A stretch of 38,301 nt of DNA. Source: Flavobacteriales bacterium. GTDB lineage: Bacteria > Bacteroidota > Bacteroidia > UBA10329. A program made the translations under genes and the position numbers. Shown in pieces: positions 29,401-36,080 of the stretch. Each line of letters begins with the position of its first letter. Position 1 is the first letter of the stretch. The stretch spans positions 1 to 38,301 of the forward strand of contig JAGYJL010000019.1 in assembly GCA_018402015.1 (NCBI GenBank). Direction: 5' to 3'. A model generated the notes under the pieces. That model had not been told where the DNA came from. It made no database searches and saw only the letters and a program-made list of their open reading frames with translations.

Positions 29401-29843
29401 CTTCGGAACACGCTCTTGCCTGGTACTGGAATCTGGGCGATGGCACCACCTCTACAGAAGTGGTTCCGGAACACACTTACTCCGAACCTGGTGTTTACGA
29501 CATTGTGCTTCAGGTTACGAACGGAGATTGCGAAGATTACGCTTTCGGACAAGTAAGAGTAGAGCCTGTGTTCACGTTTTACATTCCCTCTGCGTTTACG
29601 CCAGATGAGGATGGTATCAACGAAACGTTTTACGGTACTGGAGAAGCGATAAAGATCTACAACATGAAGATATCCGATCGTTGGGGCGAACTACTGTTCG
29701 AATCTAACGATCAAGATTACCACTGGGATGGAACCTACAAGGGTAAACAGGTAGAGGCAGGCCTGTACGTTTACGAATTCTATATTCTAGACATTTACCA
29801 GCGCGACCATATGTACAGCGGCCACTTTCAGTTGCTGCGTTAG
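26454..29843 (+). CDS. Giant secreted L-type lectin / PKD protein with T9SS type B tail
   Basis: 1129 residues. Signal peptide about 1-24 (HSFAQ). Residues about 25-222 resemble a legume/L-type lectin domain: FNFNFDVFLG, GADGLAFVLQ (78-87), GGGIGYAGINPSLAVEMDTY (97-116) with the acidic EMD metal-site pattern, HIALQTNG, LNVIWDP, FTVYFDGV and YWGFTAATGG. This fold binds glycans with Ca/Mn. Ig-like modules and about seven PKD-type modules follow (WAFGDGGTAS, WTFGDGNTSA, WDFGDN, WEFGDNFG, WDLGDGSS, WDLGDGTTS, WNLGDGTTS). The last ~90 residues are the type B T9SS domain (FYIPSAFTPDEDGINETF, SDRWGELLFE, YHWDGTYKGKQVEAGLYVY). Likely a glycan-binding adhesin secreted with its operon partner. Its stop lies one base from the stop of the convergent holA, so no terminator fits between them. 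Confidence 0.9.
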   Translation: MRIRLSSFFTTVALSIVWMHSFAQYQTNGNAVQTSCNCWQLTPAANGQNGSVWNVNLFDLSNPFNFNFDVFLGCNDGGADGLAFVLQALSVNAGSSGGGIGYAGINPSLAVEMDTYVNTTDPGFDHIALQTNGVVTHGGGNTLAGPVQTSAASANVEDCSWHTLNVIWDPVSQQFTVYFDGVLRLSYTGDIINNIFGGNPNVYWGFTAATGGANNLHQFCNALDPGFIVASPAQCVGTPTDFESTSTVATGFVTDYQWAFGDGGTASGTQVSHTYAAAGIYTVTLTITSEGCTESTNTQITINPQPTVNLGTDQSICDGDSYQMAPAGLVGGEQIFWNPTTGLDNPSVSNPTATPAATTTYSLGIIDANGCANADDIEITVNPLPIADAGSDQVLCEGNPVNMAASGGVQYAWNPATDLADATSPTTQASPAVTTNYTVTVTDANGCEDTDDVTISVNPIPIVSAGVDATICNQETVQLSASGAQDYSWSPTIGLDDPNISNPTFNGSNTTIFTVTGTDANGCSATDDVEVTVLPLPVADFEEPLDDCLGNTTFITDNSSGNGLIYAWTFGDGNTSADPSPSNDYATAGTYNINLVLTDANGCQATDAASVTIFPLPQPAMNIFDGQEFCEFEEIQFENQTQGNFANVIWDFGDNAFLPAFPNTQSNLDNPTFFYDNFAFSPYTVTLVIFDNNGCVNVQQTVITINDKPQANFSSTIECEGNSTTFVEESSVLASNITGWDWEFGDNFGTSSSQNPSYLYQQTGTYQAQLIVETDGGCKDTVINEVIINPVPIVSIAGIDTCLNDETSFTNSTIPQDNTIANWNWDLGDGSSASNITTTHTYSNYGIYTVTLTATTDSGCVASGSTNIEVFPNPEPAFALQVAEGCAPHQVYFLDESTISTGALDQYFWDLGDGTTSASPNPVNTYQDSGYYDISLSVTSAEGCNTEIFVSNAVRSNITPIAEFTIKEDRLSLLDAELEMAETSEHALAWYWNLGDGTTSTEVVPEHTYSEPGVYDIVLQVTNGDCEDYAFGQVRVEPVFTFYIPSAFTPDEDGINETFYGTGEAIKIYNMKISDRWGELLFESNDQDYHWDGTYKGKQVEAGLYVYEFYILDIYQRDHMYSGHFQLLR

Positions 29844-29844
29844 A

Positions 29845-30888
29845 TCAGTGCATTACCTTAAAGATGAACTCTTTAAGTAGTTCGCCAGCATCCGTACTTA
29901 CGTTTCCAATGCCTTTACTTTTCATATCGGCATCGCGCAGATAACCGATAATGCTCCGTAGTTTTTTCTCGCTGAAGGTGCGTGCACCTAATTGATAATC
30001 TTTGATGAAATACGGATTGACGCGCATGATCTTGGCCGCATCCTTCGCTTTTCCACGTTTTTGCAAGTGCTGCAGCATAAGGATCTTGAAAAAGAATGAA
30101 AAGAGCGTTCCCACGAGCATTTGTATCGGATGCTCTTTCTGATTGTTGGCGAAATGCAGAATGATACGATTGGCCTTGTGCACGTCCCGATTCAGAATGG
30201 CATTCTGCAACTCAAAAACATTGAAATCTTTGCTAATGCCAATATTCTGTTCAATAAGATCTGCCGTTATATGACCTCCAGGTTGTAGGTCGATAAAAAG
30301 CTTGCCCAATTCGTTATCGATCTTGGCCAGATCATTACCTAAGTATTCTGCTAGAATGTTTGATGTTCGCGGATCGATGTGGTAACCCAATGATTGAACA
30401 TGGTCTGATATCCATCCACTCAAATGCCAATCTTTCACTTTTTCAGCTGTGAAGAACACTCCGTTCTTTTCTGCAGCAGCCTTCATGGCCTTACCTATCT
30501 TCTTTCTTGCATCGATCTTCTTGTACTTATGGCAAAGCACCAGCACTGTAGAAGGAAGCGGATTCTCCATGTATGTCAATAGTTCACTCTTTACCTCATC
30601 GCCATCGCCAGATGGAATTAGATTTCGGATGCGTTGCGCTTCTTTAATGATCACAACTTGGCGTTGAGCCATCATTGGAAAGCGCTTGGCTTCGGAAACT
30701 ATGGTCGACACATCCGTATCCAAACCATAGAGAACAGTCTGATTGAAACTCTTCTCATCTTCGGTTAGCGCATGTTCCGCTATGTAATCGGAAATACGGT
30801 CGATGTAAAATGGCTCTTCTCCTTGAAGGAAATAGATCGGTTTATAATTACCCGATCGCATATCTGCCAGAATGTTGCGAATAGGCAT
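29845..30888 (-). CDS. holA: DNA polymerase III subunit delta (clamp loader)
   Basis: 347 residues, the usual length for HolA. The N-terminus (KPIYFLQGEEPFYIDRISDY) is the characteristic delta signature, a degenerate AAA+ P-loop. Further family features are QRQVVIIKEAQ, VLVLCHKYKKIDARKKIGKA, the helical lid region (LAEYLGNDLAKIDNELGKL) and the C-terminal collar domain (HPIQMLVGTLFSFFFKILML). Delta opens the beta sliding clamp during loading. Its ATG overlaps the TAA of the upstream AMP nucleosidase gene by one base (TAATG), so they are translationally coupled. The 3' end abuts the lectin gene tail to tail. Confidence 0.93.
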   Translation of the reverse strand: MPIRNILADMRSGNYKPIYFLQGEEPFYIDRISDYIAEHALTEDEKSFNQTVLYGLDTDVSTIVSEAKRFPMMAQRQVVIIKEAQRIRNLIPSGDGDEVKSELLTYMENPLPSTVLVLCHKYKKIDARKKIGKAMKAAAEKNGVFFTAEKVKDWHLSGWISDHVQSLGYHIDPRTSNILAEYLGNDLAKIDNELGKLFIDLQPGGHITADLIEQNIGISKDFNVFELQNAILNRDVHKANRIILHFANNQKEHPIQMLVGTLFSFFFKILMLQHLQKRGKAKDAAKIMRVNPYFIKDYQLGARTFSEKKLRSIIGYLRDADMKSKGIGNVSTDAGELLKEFIFKVMH

Positions 30889-31658
30889 TAGAAACGCAGA
30901 TGTTTTACGGTAAGACCATGGTTTATCAATTGCTCCAAGGATCTGACCCCGATCGTAATGTGCAGATCCACAAAACCGCTGGTTATCTTTTGGTCACTTT
31001 CGGCCGTCTTAACACCTTCTGGTATCATAGGCTGATCGGAAACAAGGAGCAACGCACCCGTAGGAATCTTATTCATAAATCCTGTTACGAACAATGTAGC
31101 GGTTTCCATATCCACAGCCATGGCGCGCATCTTGCGCAGTTTTTTCTTAAACCGCTCATCGTGCTCCCAAACCCTGCGGTTTGTGGTGTAAACAGTTCCC
31201 GTCCAATAATCGTGATCCATATCTCGTATGGTGGTTGAAACAGCTTTTTGCAAACCGAAAGCTGGTAATGCAGGCACTTCTGGCGGCAAATAATCGTTAG
31301 ATGTTCCCTCTCCTCGAATGGCGGCAATCGGAAGAACTAGGTCGCCTAGTTGGTTCTTCTTCTTTAACCCTCCACATTTACCAAGAAACAAGCACGCCTT
31401 TGGCCTAATGGCGGTCAATAGATCCATGATGGTTGCCGCATTGGCCGTTCCCATCCCGAAGTTGATGATAGTAATTTCACCAGACGTAGCGGAAGGCATT
31501 GAATTGCTCTTACCGTTAACCTCCACCCCATTCATCTGGGCAAACTTCTCTACGTAATTCTGAAAGTTGGTAAGCAGAATGTATTTGCCGAATTCCTCTA
31601 TGGCCACACCCGTGTAACGTGGCAACCAATTCAGTACAATATCCTCTTTGTTTTTCAT
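30888..31658 (-). CDS. amn: AMP nucleosidase (PNP/UDP phosphorylase superfamily)
   Basis: 256 residues. It cleaves AMP to adenine and ribose-5-phosphate in purine salvage. Superfamily features: ITIINFGMGTANAATIMDLL (phosphate/ribose-binding loop), ACLFLGKCGGLKKKNQLGD, the core AVDMETATLFVTGF with the nucleoside-binding Met-Glu pair, and LLVSDQPMIPEGVKT. The length fits the short, Bacteroidota-type AMP nucleosidase without the N-terminal regulatory domain of the ~480-residue E. coli enzyme. A related nucleoside phosphorylase is the alternative. It is coupled to holA downstream and lies just after the csp terminator; a weak -7-like TAACTTCA on the minus strand (31666-31673) sits seven bases before its ATG. 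Confidence 0.87.
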   Translation of the reverse strand: MKNKEDIVLNWLPRYTGVAIEEFGKYILLTNFQNYVEKFAQMNGVEVNGKSNSMPSATSGEITIINFGMGTANAATIMDLLTAIRPKACLFLGKCGGLKKKNQLGDLVLPIAAIRGEGTSNDYLPPEVPALPAFGLQKAVSTTIRDMDHDYWTGTVYTTNRRVWEHDERFKKKLRKMRAMAVDMETATLFVTGFMNKIPTGALLLVSDQPMIPEGVKTAESDQKITSGFVDLHITIGVRSLEQLINHGLTVKHLRF

Positions 31659-31722
31659 TGGGTGGTGAAGTTAGCGATCATAGATTTCTTAGCATGCGAA
31701 AACTCAATTTCGAATCATGAAA

Positions 31723-31752
31723 AAAGCCCCTCACGAAATCGTGAAGGGCTTT
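31723..31752 (-). terminator. Intrinsic terminator of the cold-shock gene
   Basis: A 14-bp stem (31723-31736 with 31739-31752). The single non-Watson-Crick position is a stable U-G wobble only in the minus-strand RNA (C-A mismatch on the plus strand). The minus-strand stem is followed by six U residues, so the direction is minus, ending csp. Confidence 0.9.
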
Positions 31753-31777
31753 CAATTTTAGGCTTATGTTGTGCGGA

Positions 31778-31969
31778 TTAAACCACTCTTACATTAGAAG
31801 CGCTTAATCCTTTAGGTGTTTCTTCTACATCGTAGCTTACTTTATCACCATCTCTGATCTCGTCTTTACATCCATTAACATGAACGAAAACATCTTTACC
31901 ACCATCTTCTGGGGTTATGAAGCCAAATCCTTTGGTTTCATTGAAAAATTTTACTGTACCGTTACTCAT
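31778..31969 (-). CDS. csp: Cold-shock domain protein
   Basis: 63 residues from ATG 31969. The frame can be extended 20 residues upstream, but the family begins at M-S-N-G-T-V-K-F-F, so the shorter start is right. RNP-1 is KGFGFITP and RNP-2 is VFVHVNG; both are the aromatic single-strand RNA/DNA-binding surfaces of the cold-shock OB fold. The rest ([20 protein letters not shown]) is typical. It acts as an RNA chaperone. It is monocistronic with its own terminator and divergent from the HsdR-N gene; the predicted 5' leader in the 85-base gap is short by csp standards, and no clear -7 box for it is visible (nearest is TACATTGC, minus strand, 31990-31997). Confidence 0.95.
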   Translation of the reverse strand: MSNGTVKFFNETKGFGFITPEDGGKDVFVHVNGCKDEIRDGDKVSYDVEETPKGLSASNVRVV

Positions 31970-32042
31970 TTTATATATTTTATGAACGCGCAATGTACGC
32001 TTTATTAATTCGGTATTACATTCAAGCACAAATACCGATGAT

Positions 32043-32050
32043 TATATTCG
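32043..32050 (+). promoter_or_regulatory. Possible -7 box variant TATATTCG abutting a start codon
   Basis: One mismatch to TAnnTTTG, and only four bases before the ATG of the HsdR-N-type gene (32055). If used, the mRNA would start at or inside the start codon. Confidence 0.35.
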
Positions 32051-32054
32051 GCCA

Positions 32055-32498
32055 ATGCTCCAAAAACTGAATCTTCCCTTACATGTGCAGCGTCTGAAAC
32101 AGGAAGATGGCCAGCAGTTTATCTTCTGTCAGGTTCGTAAGAAGTTTTTGGTTTTAACGCCTGAAGAATGGGTTAGACAGCATCTTATCTCGTTCTTGAA
32201 TATCGACCTAAATTACCCTATTTCGTTAATGAAAATAGAACGGCAAGTAAAGGGCGGACAGCGCAACAAACGGGCAGATCTTATCATTTACAACGCTACA
32301 GGAAAACCGCAATTGTTGGTAGAATGCAAGGCTCCGAATGAGAAACTTGATAAGGAAACCTTCTTTCAACTGGGACGATACAACCGTTTTGTGAACGCTG
32401 CGTTACTACTGATAAGCAACGGTATGGAGCATTATTGTTGTTCTGTATCAGACACCAACGATTTCAGTTTTCTAGATAATATTCCTGCTTACAGTTAA
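32055..32498 (+). CDS. Stand-alone HsdR N-terminal-type PD-(D/E)xK nuclease domain protein
   Basis: 147 residues. The fold looks like the N-terminal nuclease domain of type I restriction R subunits: TPEEWVRQHLISFL helix with Glu, RADLIIYN (Asp75), LLVECKAP (Glu90-x-Lys92), then QLGRY, which matches the QxxxY motif (Gln105, Tyr109) found just after the catalytic core in HsdR. All key residues of the PD-(D/E)xK core therefore appear present. No helicase, HsdM or HsdS genes are nearby, so it is not a restriction system here. From memory, proteins of this type are common in Bacteroidota near holA; here holA lies about 1.2 kb away across amn and csp. The next gene starts 11 bases downstream. Role unknown; DNA repair or replication-linked nuclease is inference. 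Confidence 0.8.
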   Translation: MLQKLNLPLHVQRLKQEDGQQFIFCQVRKKFLVLTPEEWVRQHLISFLNIDLNYPISLMKIERQVKGGQRNKRADLIIYNATGKPQLLVECKAPNEKLDKETFFQLGRYNRFVNAALLLISNGMEHYCCSVSDTNDFSFLDNIPAYS

Positions 32499-32509
32499 GT
32501 AACTTCACA

Positions 32510-34135
32510 ATGATGAAACAGTTTTCCGCCTTACTGCTACTAGTGTTGCCAATTTCCCTTTTTGCGCAGCATGCGTTGCTAACAGCCGATAATGGAGATA
32601 AATATCTGGCCGGAGTTATAAACTTCAAGGTTGATGCAACCTATCGTTCTGCGTGTTCGGAATCTGCCATTGCAATTCCTGAGGTTCTGGCCATTCTTGA
32701 ACAGCTAGGACTGCAAAGCCTGAAAAAGAAGTTTCCGCGCACCCAGCCACCAACGAGGGCTGTGAATGACCGCGGCTTAACAATGGCTGATATTTCTTTG
32801 ATATTCGAGGCGCGTGTTTCGGAGGATGTAGACATCATTGGAACTGCAAAAAAACTGTCTGAATTGGAATGGATAGTGTACGCAGAGCCGCAGTTTGTGA
32901 GCTACGATATGTATGTTCCTAACGATGCAAACCTGAACAACGTTATGCCATATCATTTTGATAGGATCAACGCTTACGAAGCTTGGGACATTACTTTGGG
33001 AGACACGAATGTGGTTATAGGAATAACTGAAACTGCCATTAACGTCAATCACCAAGACCTTTCAGGAAACATCAAATACAACTATGCAGACCCTGTGGGT
33101 GGCGGAGATGATGACAATGACGGTTACGTAGACAACTTTGCTGGCTGGGATATGGTGGACAATGACAACAACCTATTTATCAATAATGAGATACATGGCG
33201 ATGCGGTGAGTGCTATTGCATCTGCCACAGCAGATAATAACATTGGCTATGCTGGCATTGGGTTCAAGTGCAAGTTCTTGCCTGTCAAAGTTGCCAACAA
33301 CTCGCAGGTTATTACGCATGGATATGAGGGAATTCAGTATTGCGTTGAGAACGGTTGTAGCGTTGTAAACTGCTCTTGGGGCAATACCACTTACAGCCAA
33401 GTGGCGCAGGATATCGTTACTTGGGCAGCCATAAACAATGATGTGGTACTCGTAGCATCGGCAGGAAATACCAACTCTACCAGCCTGTACTATCCAGCTT
33501 CATACAACTATGTTTTAAGTGTAACAGGTGTAGACCAGAACGATGTGTTCGATAATGGAACAAACGCTCCGTTCACTCACAACGATTCTGTTGATGTAAG
33601 CGCTCCCGGAATAAACGTTTACACTACTGCCACTTTCAACGGACAGTTCCTTTACTCGCCACCACAGGGTGGAACTTCCATGGCTTCGCCAATAGTTGCG
33701 GGAGTAGCAGGTCTGGTACGGTCTTTAAATGGTTGCGCGGGCGCACTAGAGGTAATAGAACATATAAAAGCCACTGCTGATAACGTTGATGGAATCTCTC
33801 AAAACGTTCCGTATGCTGGTTTAATTGGTACTGGCCGAGTGAATGCGCAAACGGCAGTCACCACGCAGATCTGCATACCTACAACCGTCCAAGACCTAAA
33901 GGCAGCATACGTTGAGATATACCCGAATCCATCTACTGAAGATATTACCATCAGGATGAGTGTTGCTAGCACTTGGAACATTGACGTGCTTGACGCAGAA
34001 GGGAGAGTTGTTCTTAGCGAACAAATGACGGGTAATAAACTTGTGCTAAGCGGACTAGCGAGCGGACTCTACATTGCTCGTGTTTCCAATTCAGAGCATT
34101 TATTCTCTAAACGTTTTACGGTTGTCAGGCCATAA
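32510..34135 (+). CDS. Subtilisin-like S8 family secreted protein with T9SS type A tail; altered catalytic Asp motif
   Basis: 541 residues. Signal peptide about 1-20 (ends SLFAQ; a second ATG is adjacent). A propeptide-like region spans about 30-135, ending with AEPQFV. The S8 fold runs about 150-450: the first motif, normally DTG, reads GITETAINVNHQDL with Glu174 where Asp is expected; His229 is in HGDAVSAIASA, where HGTH is usual; the oxyanion Asn is Asn320 (ASAGN); Ser390 lies in GGTSMASPIVAGVAGL. An Asp-rich loop at about 199-210 (GDDDNDGYVDNF) resembles the Ca site common in secreted S8 proteins. A type A T9SS sorting domain forms the end (IYPNPSTEDITI, LDAEGRVVLSE, LASGLYIARV). It is either an inactive pseudoprotease or an atypical protease. 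It is 11 bases downstream of the HsdR-N gene and ends at a strong terminator. Confidence 0.88.
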   Translation: MMKQFSALLLLVLPISLFAQHALLTADNGDKYLAGVINFKVDATYRSACSESAIAIPEVLAILEQLGLQSLKKKFPRTQPPTRAVNDRGLTMADISLIFEARVSEDVDIIGTAKKLSELEWIVYAEPQFVSYDMYVPNDANLNNVMPYHFDRINAYEAWDITLGDTNVVIGITETAINVNHQDLSGNIKYNYADPVGGGDDDNDGYVDNFAGWDMVDNDNNLFINNEIHGDAVSAIASATADNNIGYAGIGFKCKFLPVKVANNSQVITHGYEGIQYCVENGCSVVNCSWGNTTYSQVAQDIVTWAAINNDVVLVASAGNTNSTSLYYPASYNYVLSVTGVDQNDVFDNGTNAPFTHNDSVDVSAPGINVYTTATFNGQFLYSPPQGGTSMASPIVAGVAGLVRSLNGCAGALEVIEHIKATADNVDGISQNVPYAGLIGTGRVNAQTAVTTQICIPTTVQDLKAAYVEIYPNPSTEDITIRMSVASTWNIDVLDAEGRVVLSEQMTGNKLVLSGLASGLYIARVSNSEHLFSKRFTVVRP

Positions 34136-34137
34136 AA

Positions 34138-34168
34138 AAAGCCCATCTGTTTTTAACAGATGGGCTTT
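34138..34168. terminator. Bidirectional intrinsic terminator
   Basis: A perfect 14-bp stem (34138-34151 with 34155-34168), A run on the left and T-rich bases on the right. It serves the convergent S8 gene (+) and sppA (-). Confidence 0.9.
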
Positions 34169-34186
34169 CGTTCAATTCAAATAATA

Positions 34187-35956
34187 TCAGTCGATGTAAA
34201 TCTGATACGGCAAGCGAGCTTGAACTCCTTCCATGTTCATCAGTTCCTCTACATCTTTCACGTATTCATAGTACTGACCAAGTCGGTGCTTAAGAAATAC
34301 TTCCTCTCCTTGTCCTGTCAGTTCCTCCATGAAAGCCTGCACTGGATCTTTCTGCTTCGGATACTCAACAACTCGGTAATTCTCAACTGATGCCATTCCT
34401 GCGGCTACTTCAATAGCATCTTCAATGCCACCCAATTTATCTACCAGACCGATCTCTAAGGCGTCTTCTCCGCTCCAAACACGGCCTTGACCAATGCTAT
34501 CAACATCTGCCACTTTCATTCCGCGACCTTCAGCCACCTTAGTAATGAAATCCGTGTAGATCTCGTTCACGCCATTCTGTATGATTCCTCGCTCCATGTC
34601 TGTAAGCGGTCTGAAGGGTGTTCCAAGATCGGCAAACCGATTGGTCTTGACCGTATCTATCATAATTCCAAGTTTGTTGTTCACCATATTCTTAGCATTC
34701 ATCAATACTCCGAAAACCCCGATAGAACCAGTAATAGTATTCGGTTGAGCCAAGATGCTATCTGCTGCACAAGCTATGTAGTAACCTCCAGAAGCCGCAA
34801 CATCGCCCATAGAAACTACTACTGGTTTCACTGCTTTTGCCAACTCAACCTCTCTCCAAATAACGTCTGATGCAAGCGCACTTCCACCCGGGCTGTTAAC
34901 TCGCAGAACAATTGCCTTTACTTTGTCGTCTTTACGAGCTTTTCTTATCTCCGCAGATATCTTTTCAGAACCAATGGTCTCATCATTTCCTTGGCCACCT
35001 TCAATGCTTCCTACCGCGTAAACCACAGCAATTTTGTCCTTCTTAGAAACCAACTCATCATCTTTTGGAGCTGGAGCATCCTTGTATTTTCCAAAACTGA
35101 TAAACTCGATCTTTTCATCTTCGTCTTCAATTTCCAATCTACTTCTAAGATTGTCGAACACTTGGTCTTTGAATAGCAATTCATCTACCAGACCATTTTC
35201 TTTGGCGTCTTTCGCGTTCTGAATAGTTGCATTTTGCGCAAAGCCGTCCAGTTCCTCTACCGACTTACTTCTTTGATCAGAAACACCAATGAGCATCTTG
35301 TTCCAAAGGTCCGACATGTAGGTCATGGTCTGCATTCTATTGGCCTCACTCATTTTATCAAGAATCAATGGCTCCACCGCACTTTTGAACTTTCCATAAC
35401 GGATTATCTGTGGCTCAACTTCCAATTTCTCAAACATTCCTTTCATGAACATGAGCTGCGCTCCAAGACCTTTCCATTCTACCATGCCTTGCGGATTAAG
35501 CCATATCTCGTCTGCAACAGATGCTACGTAGTACGCTTTCTGAGTATAGATCTCGCTGTATGCAACAATCCACTTTCCACTTTCTTTGAACTTTAAAAGT
35601 CCATTCCGAATCTCTTCAATGGTAGCCATCCCGGCTGGAATGCTTTGCATGTCCAGGTAAACGCCTTTGATCTTATCATCCTTAGCTGCGTTTTCCAAAC
35701 ACTTAAGAATCGTGTTTAATCCTACCGATGGTTTTTGCTCGAAAGTAGCAGGATCAAAATTTCCAAAAGGGCTGTTTGTGCCGCGTTCTTTTATCTCGAA
35801 ATCGAGCTTAACGTGAAGAACAGATTTATCCTTGACCTCTGCCACTTGCTGACCACCCATTGAGGCACCGATACCTGCCATTATTGCGAACAGCAGAAAA
35901 ATGCCAACAACAAGGCCTAACGCGCTGGCAAACATAAATTTGAAGAATTGTTTCAT
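34187..35956 (-). CDS. sppA: Signal peptide peptidase SppA (67 kDa type)
   Basis: 589 residues from ATG 35956. The frame can be extended to 36043, but the extension precedes the hydrophobic N-terminal segment, and the promoter box at 35981-35988 lies within it. One N-terminal transmembrane helix (about 9-32; SALGLVVGIFLLFAIMAG). The tandem S49 (ClpP-like) domains hold the Lys/Ser dyad: Lys191 in FKSAVEPL and Ser389 in MGDVAASGGYY, matching the E. coli SppA pattern (Lys209/Ser409). Other motifs: YYVASVADEIWLNPQG, LRVNSPGGSALASD and TGSIGVFG. It degrades remnant signal peptides in the membrane. The full-length two-domain form is as expected. It is convergent with the S8 gene and divergent from folK. 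Confidence 0.94.
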   Translation of the reverse strand: MKQFFKFMFASALGLVVGIFLLFAIMAGIGASMGGQQVAEVKDKSVLHVKLDFEIKERGTNSPFGNFDPATFEQKPSVGLNTILKCLENAAKDDKIKGVYLDMQSIPAGMATIEEIRNGLLKFKESGKWIVAYSEIYTQKAYYVASVADEIWLNPQGMVEWKGLGAQLMFMKGMFEKLEVEPQIIRYGKFKSAVEPLILDKMSEANRMQTMTYMSDLWNKMLIGVSDQRSKSVEELDGFAQNATIQNAKDAKENGLVDELLFKDQVFDNLRSRLEIEDEDEKIEFISFGKYKDAPAPKDDELVSKKDKIAVVYAVGSIEGGQGNDETIGSEKISAEIRKARKDDKVKAIVLRVNSPGGSALASDVIWREVELAKAVKPVVVSMGDVAASGGYYIACAADSILAQPNTITGSIGVFGVLMNAKNMVNNKLGIMIDTVKTNRFADLGTPFRPLTDMERGIIQNGVNEIYTDFITKVAEGRGMKVADVDSIGQGRVWSGEDALEIGLVDKLGGIEDAIEVAAGMASVENYRVVEYPKQKDPVQAFMEELTGQGEEVFLKHRLGQYYEYVKDVEELMNMEGVQARLPYQIYID

Positions 35957-35980
35957 TTGATTTTCATTTGAATTGAGCCG

Positions 35981-35988
35981 CAAAGGTA
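35981..35988 (-). promoter_or_regulatory. Bacteroidota -7 box for sppA (TACCTTTG)
   Basis: On the minus strand this is TACCTTTG, a perfect TAnnTTTG, 24 bases before ATG 35956, giving a leader of about 20 bases. It supports the shorter start. Confidence 0.5.
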
Positions 35989-36066
35989 AGAACGTAGCCG
36001 ATGCTGCATGTATGAGGCTGTTATGAAATGTTAAGAACAGCACTCAAAGGTGCTAAACCCATCAAC

Positions 36067-36074
36067 TATATTTG
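36067..36074 (+). promoter_or_regulatory. Bacteroidota -7 box for folK (TATATTTG), almost abutting the start codon
   Basis: Perfect TAnnTTTG ending only six bases before the ATG at 36081. No -33 TTG at the usual distance. If used, the folK-dNK mRNA would be leaderless or nearly so. Confidence 0.5.
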
Positions 36075-36080
36075 CCGCTC

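Noticed and set aside
31970-32029. 20-residue N-terminal extension of the cold-shock protein
   Set aside because: The family starts at M-S/N-G-T-V-K-F; the extension is intergenic sequence that happens to be open.
32055-32498. Part of a type I restriction-modification system
   Set aside because: Only the nuclease-like domain is present; no helicase, methyltransferase or specificity gene within the window.
35957-36043. 29-residue N-terminal extension of SppA
   Set aside because: It would contain the -7 box and precede the membrane anchor.
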